Part shown: in pieces, positions 57,879 to 64,000 of the stretch
How positions within the stretch are numbered: the stretch's first letter is position 1
Layout of the letters: each line of letters opens with the position of its first letter
From: CAWUFC02 sp963921335
GTDB lineage: Bacteria; Pseudomonadota; Gammaproteobacteria; Pseudomonadales; Halieaceae
Assembly (NCBI GenBank): GCA_963921335.3
Contig: CAWUFC020000002.1
Location: 1,767,817 to 1,831,816, forward strand
Reading direction: 5' to 3'
Length of the DNA: 64,000 nt
Program-made: the position numbers and the translations under genes
The notes under the pieces: model-generated
The model's database searches: none
Told to the model about the DNA's origin: nothing
The model's input: only the letters and a program-made list of their open reading frames with translations

Positions 57879-60683
57879 TCAGCCGACGATGCGCACCGCC
57901 TGAGCCTCGGGCTCAGTGCTCATTTCTGCGCTGGGCGGAGCGAAGTCGGTCAAGGTGATGCCCTGAACCGCGTCCTGATACTCCTGCAGCGTGGGGAAGC
58001 GCCCAAGTACGGTAGAGAGCACAACCAACGGTGTTGAACCAAGCAGGGACTCACCCTTCTTGTCTTCAGCATCGCCAACCACACGACCCTGGAAAAGCCG
58101 CGTTGACGTGGCAATAACGGTATCACCCGGCTCGGCTTTCTCCTGGTTACCCATGCACAAATTACACCCGGGACGCTCCAGGTACATGATGTTGTCGTAC
58201 TTGGTGCGCGCCTCAGCCTTGGGGTTGTCATCGTCAAAAACGAAGCCGGAGTACTTTTGCAGGATCTCCCAGTCGCCTTCTGCTTTGAGTTCATCAACGA
58301 TGTTGTAGGTGGGCGGAGCAACAACCAATGGTGCCTTAAATTCCACCTTGCCCTGCTGCTGTTCAATGTTGCGCAGCATCTGGGCAATGATTTGCATGTC
58401 ACCTTTGTGCACCATGCAGGAACCCACGAAACCCAGATCCACCGGTTTGTCGTTGTAGAAAGACACGGGGCGAATCACATCATGGGTGTAACGCTTGGAT
58501 ACGTCGTCGTTATTCACATCCGGGTCAGCGATCATCGGCTCATCAATGGCGTCGAGATCGACAACCACTTCTGCGTAGTACTTGGCGTTGTTGTCCGGTG
58601 CCAGTGCCGATGTTTCACCAGACTTCATTTCTGCAATTCGCTTGTCAGCGATCTTGATCAAACCCGCCAGGGTCTGCGCAGTGTTGTCCATGCCCTTGTC
58701 AATCATCACCTGGATACGGCTCTTGGCGATTTCCAGTGACTCGATCAGGGTCTCGTCTTCTGAAATACAGATGGAAGCCTTGGCCTTCATCTCGGCAGTC
58801 CAGTCGGTAAAGGTGAAGGCCTGGTCGGCCAACAGAGTACCGATGTGCACCTCGATCACGCGCCCCTGGAAAACATTATCGCCACCGAACTCTTCCAGCA
58901 TCTGCATTTGGGTCGCGTGCACGATATCCCGGAAGTCCATGTAGGGCTTCATGCTGCCTTTGAAGGTGACTTTGACTGATTCGGGGATCGGCATGGTCGC
59001 CTCACCAGTTGCCAGTGCCAGTGCCACGGTGCCGGAGTCGGCACCAAAAGCGACGCCTTTAGACATCCGCGTGTGCGAATCACCGCCAATGATAATGGCA
59101 CGATCATCGACGGTAATGTCGTTCAGTACCTTGTGAATCACGTCGGTCATCGCGTGGTATTCACCCTCGGGATCACGCGCTGTAATCAGACCGAAGTCAT
59201 TCATAAACTTCATCAGGCGCGGAATGTTGGTCTGGGCTTTCTTGTCCCATACCGAGGCGGTGTGACAACCGGACTGGTAGGCACCATCCACGCTGGGTGA
59301 GATCACCGTGGCGGCCATCGATTCCAGCTCCTGGGAGGTCATCAGGCCAGTGGTGTCCTGCGATCCAACAATGTTGACCTTGACCCGAACATCAGAACCA
59401 GCATGCAGCGCGTTTTCAGAAGAAACGCCCACCGCATTGCGGTTAAAGATTTTCTCCACAGCGGTCAAACCCTGACCTTCATTGGAGATTTCTTTCGAGG
59501 GTGCGAAAACCTGGGGGGGTTCAATGCCCAGAGTGGCCGCCGCAAAATTCTGCAGCTTCTTACCGAATACAATCGCGTAAGAGCCACCCGCCTTCATGAA
59601 CTCGACTTTTTGTGGCGTGAACGCGGCGCTGACATCAACCAGTTCGCGGTCGCCGTCATACAGCTTCTTCTCTTTGGTGTTGATGGTTAAGACTGTACCT
59701 GTATCAACAGAGAACACTTGCTCGAGTTCAGGATCACCATTTTCGTCGAGCACGGTGTTGCCGTCAGCATCAACTTTCTTGACCCAGTTTTTCAAATCCA
59801 GACCGATACCGCCGGTCACACCGACCGTGGTCAGGAAGATGGGGGAAATACCATTGGTACCGGCTACGACGGGCGCAATGTTCACGAAAGGCACATAGGG
59901 GCTGGCGGGCTTACCGGCCCACAACGCCACGTTATTCACACCTGACATACGCGAAGAGCCAACGCCCATGGTGCCCTTCTCGGCAATCAGCATGACCTTC
60001 TTGTCTGGATGCTGCTTCTGCAGATCCAGAATTTCCTGCTGTGCCTCTGGCGTGATCATGCACTGGCCGTGCAGTTCACGGTCAGAGCGTGAGTGCGCCT
60101 GATTACCGGGGGACAACAGGTCTGTGGAGATATCACCAACGCCGGCAATGTAGGTCACTACCTGAATTTCTTCGTCGATATCGGGGAGCTTGGTAAAGAA
60201 CTCCGCCTGGGCATAGCTCTCAAGGATGTCTTTGGCCAGAGCATTGCCCGCCTTATAGGCCGCTTCCAGTCGATCGGTATCTGCTTCGTAGAGAAAGACT
60301 TGTGTTTTCAACACTTCAGCTGCTGGCGCTGCTATCGCGGCATCATCGCCCAGCGCCAGATCCAGCAAAACCTCTACAGAGGGGCCGCCTTTCATGTGTG
60401 AGAGTAAATCGAAGGCGAACTCGGTGCTGATTTCCTCTACAGTCTCTTCACCCAGAATAATCTGCTTGAGGAAGGCCGCTTTTACGCCTGCAGCCGCAGT
60501 CGTGCCTGGCAGGGTGTTGTAAATAAAGAACTGTACTGAATCGGCACGGTGCTCGTTGCCGGTATCTTTGATCTGCTCAATGATTTCAGCCAACAGTTCC
60601 GCACTGTCGATGGGCTTGGGGTGCAAACCCAATTCGTTCTTGCGAACCTCGATTTCTTCCAAATAGTCTGAATACAAACTCAT
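57879..60683 (-). CDS. acnB: Aconitate hydratase B (long AcnB type)
   Basis: The 934-residue protein has the AcnB order of domains: an N-terminal helical HEAT-like domain, the swivel domain (GTMGVGSSRMSGVNNVALW), then the catalytic part with GSQDTTGLMT, SGCHTASVW, GGDSHTRMSKG, and the cluster cysteines in GSCMVHKGD and CNLCMGNQ. It interconverts citrate and isocitrate (TCA cycle) with a [4Fe-4S] cluster and may also dehydrate 2-methylisocitrate. It is about 70 residues longer than E. coli AcnB, with extra sequence after the swivel domain (KKVDADGNTVLDENGDPELE). I chose the ATG at 60683 over the TTG at 60695 because the AGAGGA site is 12 nt away. Confidence 0.92.
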   Translation of the reverse strand: MSLYSDYLEEIEVRKNELGLHPKPIDSAELLAEIIEQIKDTGNEHRADSVQFFIYNTLPGTTAAAGVKAAFLKQIILGEETVEEISTEFAFDLLSHMKGGPSVEVLLDLALGDDAAIAAPAAEVLKTQVFLYEADTDRLEAAYKAGNALAKDILESYAQAEFFTKLPDIDEEIQVVTYIAGVGDISTDLLSPGNQAHSRSDRELHGQCMITPEAQQEILDLQKQHPDKKVMLIAEKGTMGVGSSRMSGVNNVALWAGKPASPYVPFVNIAPVVAGTNGISPIFLTTVGVTGGIGLDLKNWVKKVDADGNTVLDENGDPELEQVFSVDTGTVLTINTKEKKLYDGDRELVDVSAAFTPQKVEFMKAGGSYAIVFGKKLQNFAAATLGIEPPQVFAPSKEISNEGQGLTAVEKIFNRNAVGVSSENALHAGSDVRVKVNIVGSQDTTGLMTSQELESMAATVISPSVDGAYQSGCHTASVWDKKAQTNIPRLMKFMNDFGLITARDPEGEYHAMTDVIHKVLNDITVDDRAIIIGGDSHTRMSKGVAFGADSGTVALALATGEATMPIPESVKVTFKGSMKPYMDFRDIVHATQMQMLEEFGGDNVFQGRVIEVHIGTLLADQAFTFTDWTAEMKAKASICISEDETLIESLEIAKSRIQVMIDKGMDNTAQTLAGLIKIADKRIAEMKSGETSALAPDNNAKYYAEVVVDLDAIDEPMIADPDVNNDDVSKRYTHDVIRPVSFYNDKPVDLGFVGSCMVHKGDMQIIAQMLRNIEQQQGKVEFKAPLVVAPPTYNIVDELKAEGDWEILQKYSGFVFDDDNPKAEARTKYDNIMYLERPGCNLCMGNQEKAEPGDTVIATSTRLFQGRVVGDAEDKKGESLLGSTPLVVLSTVLGRFPTLQEYQDAVQGITLTDFAPPSAEMSTEPEAQAVRIVG

Positions 60684-60828
60684 CTGATATACCAATCCTC
60701 TTAACTACCTGAATACGCTTACAAAAAGGGCGTGTATTTTACCCGATTTAGAGGCGCACAGGGGGGCGGAATAGTGTTTATAAGCAGAATGGATAGAGGT
60801 TTTGGCGCTTTAAAGGCGCATAAATAAA

Positions 60829-60858
60829 AAACCCCCAGCACGACGTGCTGAGGGTTTT
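60829..60858 (-). terminator. Rho-independent terminator of the rRNA operon
   Basis: AAACCCTCAGCACG and CGTGCTGGGGGTTT form a strong stem on the minus strand, followed by T-rich sequence. It begins about 10 bp past the 5S rRNA 3' end, so it ends the rrn transcript. Confidence 0.88.
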
Positions 60859-60868
60859 GTATTTAGAA

Positions 60869-60986
60869 GCCTGGCGATGACCTACTCTCACATGGGGAAG
60901 CCCCACACTACCATCGGCGATGCACCGTTTCACTACTGAGTTCGGAATGGGGTCAGGTGGTTCCAGTACTCTATGGTCGCCAGGCA
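60869..60986 (-). rRNA. rrf: 5S ribosomal RNA
   Basis: On the minus strand the sequence runs from TGCCTGGCGACCATAGAG, through the universal ACCTGACCCCATTCCGAAC, to GTCATCGCCAGGC. The ends pair as usual (GCCTGGCGA with TCGCCAGGC). The length of about 118 nt is normal. No tRNA lies between it and the 23S gene or the terminator. End positions may be off by a few bases. Confidence 0.95.
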
Positions 60987-61166
60987 AAACTGGTTTGCCT
61001 ATTCGTTCAATAGAACAAAAAAGGACAGGTCGATTAAGCTGAAGCGACCGCCATGGATGGCGGAAGTGCCAAAGCATTGTCTGGAACAATGCTGGCCTCG
61101 AAGTTTCTGTGACTTGATCTTCACATCCGAAGTATGTCGTCTTCGACAACAAATTACTTAGATTAT

Positions 61167-64000
<2,834 letters not shown>

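Noticed and set aside
60987..61166. A tRNA in the 23S-5S spacer
   Set aside because: No cloverleaf or CCA end could be found on either strand.

Overview
The window looks like chromosomal DNA from a marine, heterotrophic gammaproteobacterium, probably Cellvibrionales (Halieaceae or Spongiibacteraceae type). This is an inference from gene content: a Maqu_2220-type fatty acyl reductase next to a wax ester synthase, several sulfotransferases, Rieske oxygenases, a TetR/sulfotransferase/DUF1214/SDR operon, and a Gram-negative sortase with its substrate. No phage, transposase, CRISPR array or tRNA was seen. The right end is the 3' part of an rRNA operon on the minus strand (23S, cut by the window edge, then 5S and a terminator).

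Layout. 1-0.96 kb: tail of an MscS-type channel and a small membrane protein. 0.96-4.5 kb: Rieske oxygenase, YciI-like protein, a red chlorophyll catabolite reductase (RCCR)-like protein and an SDR, with two copies of one AT-rich palindrome. 4.5-8.3 kb: aminotransferase and a three-part methyltransferase/sulfotransferase-like protein. 8.4-13.3 kb: a second RCCR-like gene, an alpha/beta hydrolase, a lipocalin-like protein, a DUF2141 protein, a DUF2846-like protein and a KshA-like Rieske oxygenase. 13.4-19.6 kb: dicarboxylate/amino acid symporter, Kazal lipoprotein, CDGSH-glutamate synthase fusion, pirin, LysR regulator and glutathionyl-hydroquinone reductase. 19.6-26.5 kb: a long minus-strand run (SixA, PPK2, retropepsin, sulfotransferase-like, PNPOx, M20 peptidase), then Nudix, a frameshifted FrnE and a CBS protein. 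26.5-31.1 kb: AraC regulator and wax ester genes. 31.2-37 kb: DNA glycosylase, Kef antiporter, sulfotransferases (one broken by a stop codon) and an EamA transporter. 37-41.2 kb: HxlR regulator divergent from a molybdopterin oxidoreductase, then an exported-looking NADPH reductase. 41.3-44.5 kb: sortase, LPKTA substrate and a beta-helix protein. 44.8-48.5 kb: TetR operon. 48.6-56.1 kb: truncated YeiH, secreted proteins of odd composition and a thrombospondin type 3 repeat protein split by an in-frame TGA. 56.4-60.7 kb: a small ORF, an HsaA-like monooxygenase and aconitase B.

The most interesting proposal is in the first 13 kb. Two RCCR-like genes, two Rieske oxygenases, a hydrolase with a GHSxGG elbow and a lipocalin-like protein recall the plant route chlorophyllase - pheophorbide a oxygenase (a Rieske enzyme) - RCC reductase. 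A 24-bp palindrome with perfect 10-bp arms lies over the promoter of the first RCCR-like gene and a 20/24 copy lies upstream of the first Rieske gene, so a shared regulator is plausible. The chemistry is inference: KshA-like and HsaA-like members also allow a steroid or other polycyclic substrate.

Four genes are disrupted (frameshifted FrnE, nonsense codons in a sulfotransferase and in the TSP3 protein, 5'-truncated YeiH). Some of these may be consensus errors and should be checked before biology is read into them.
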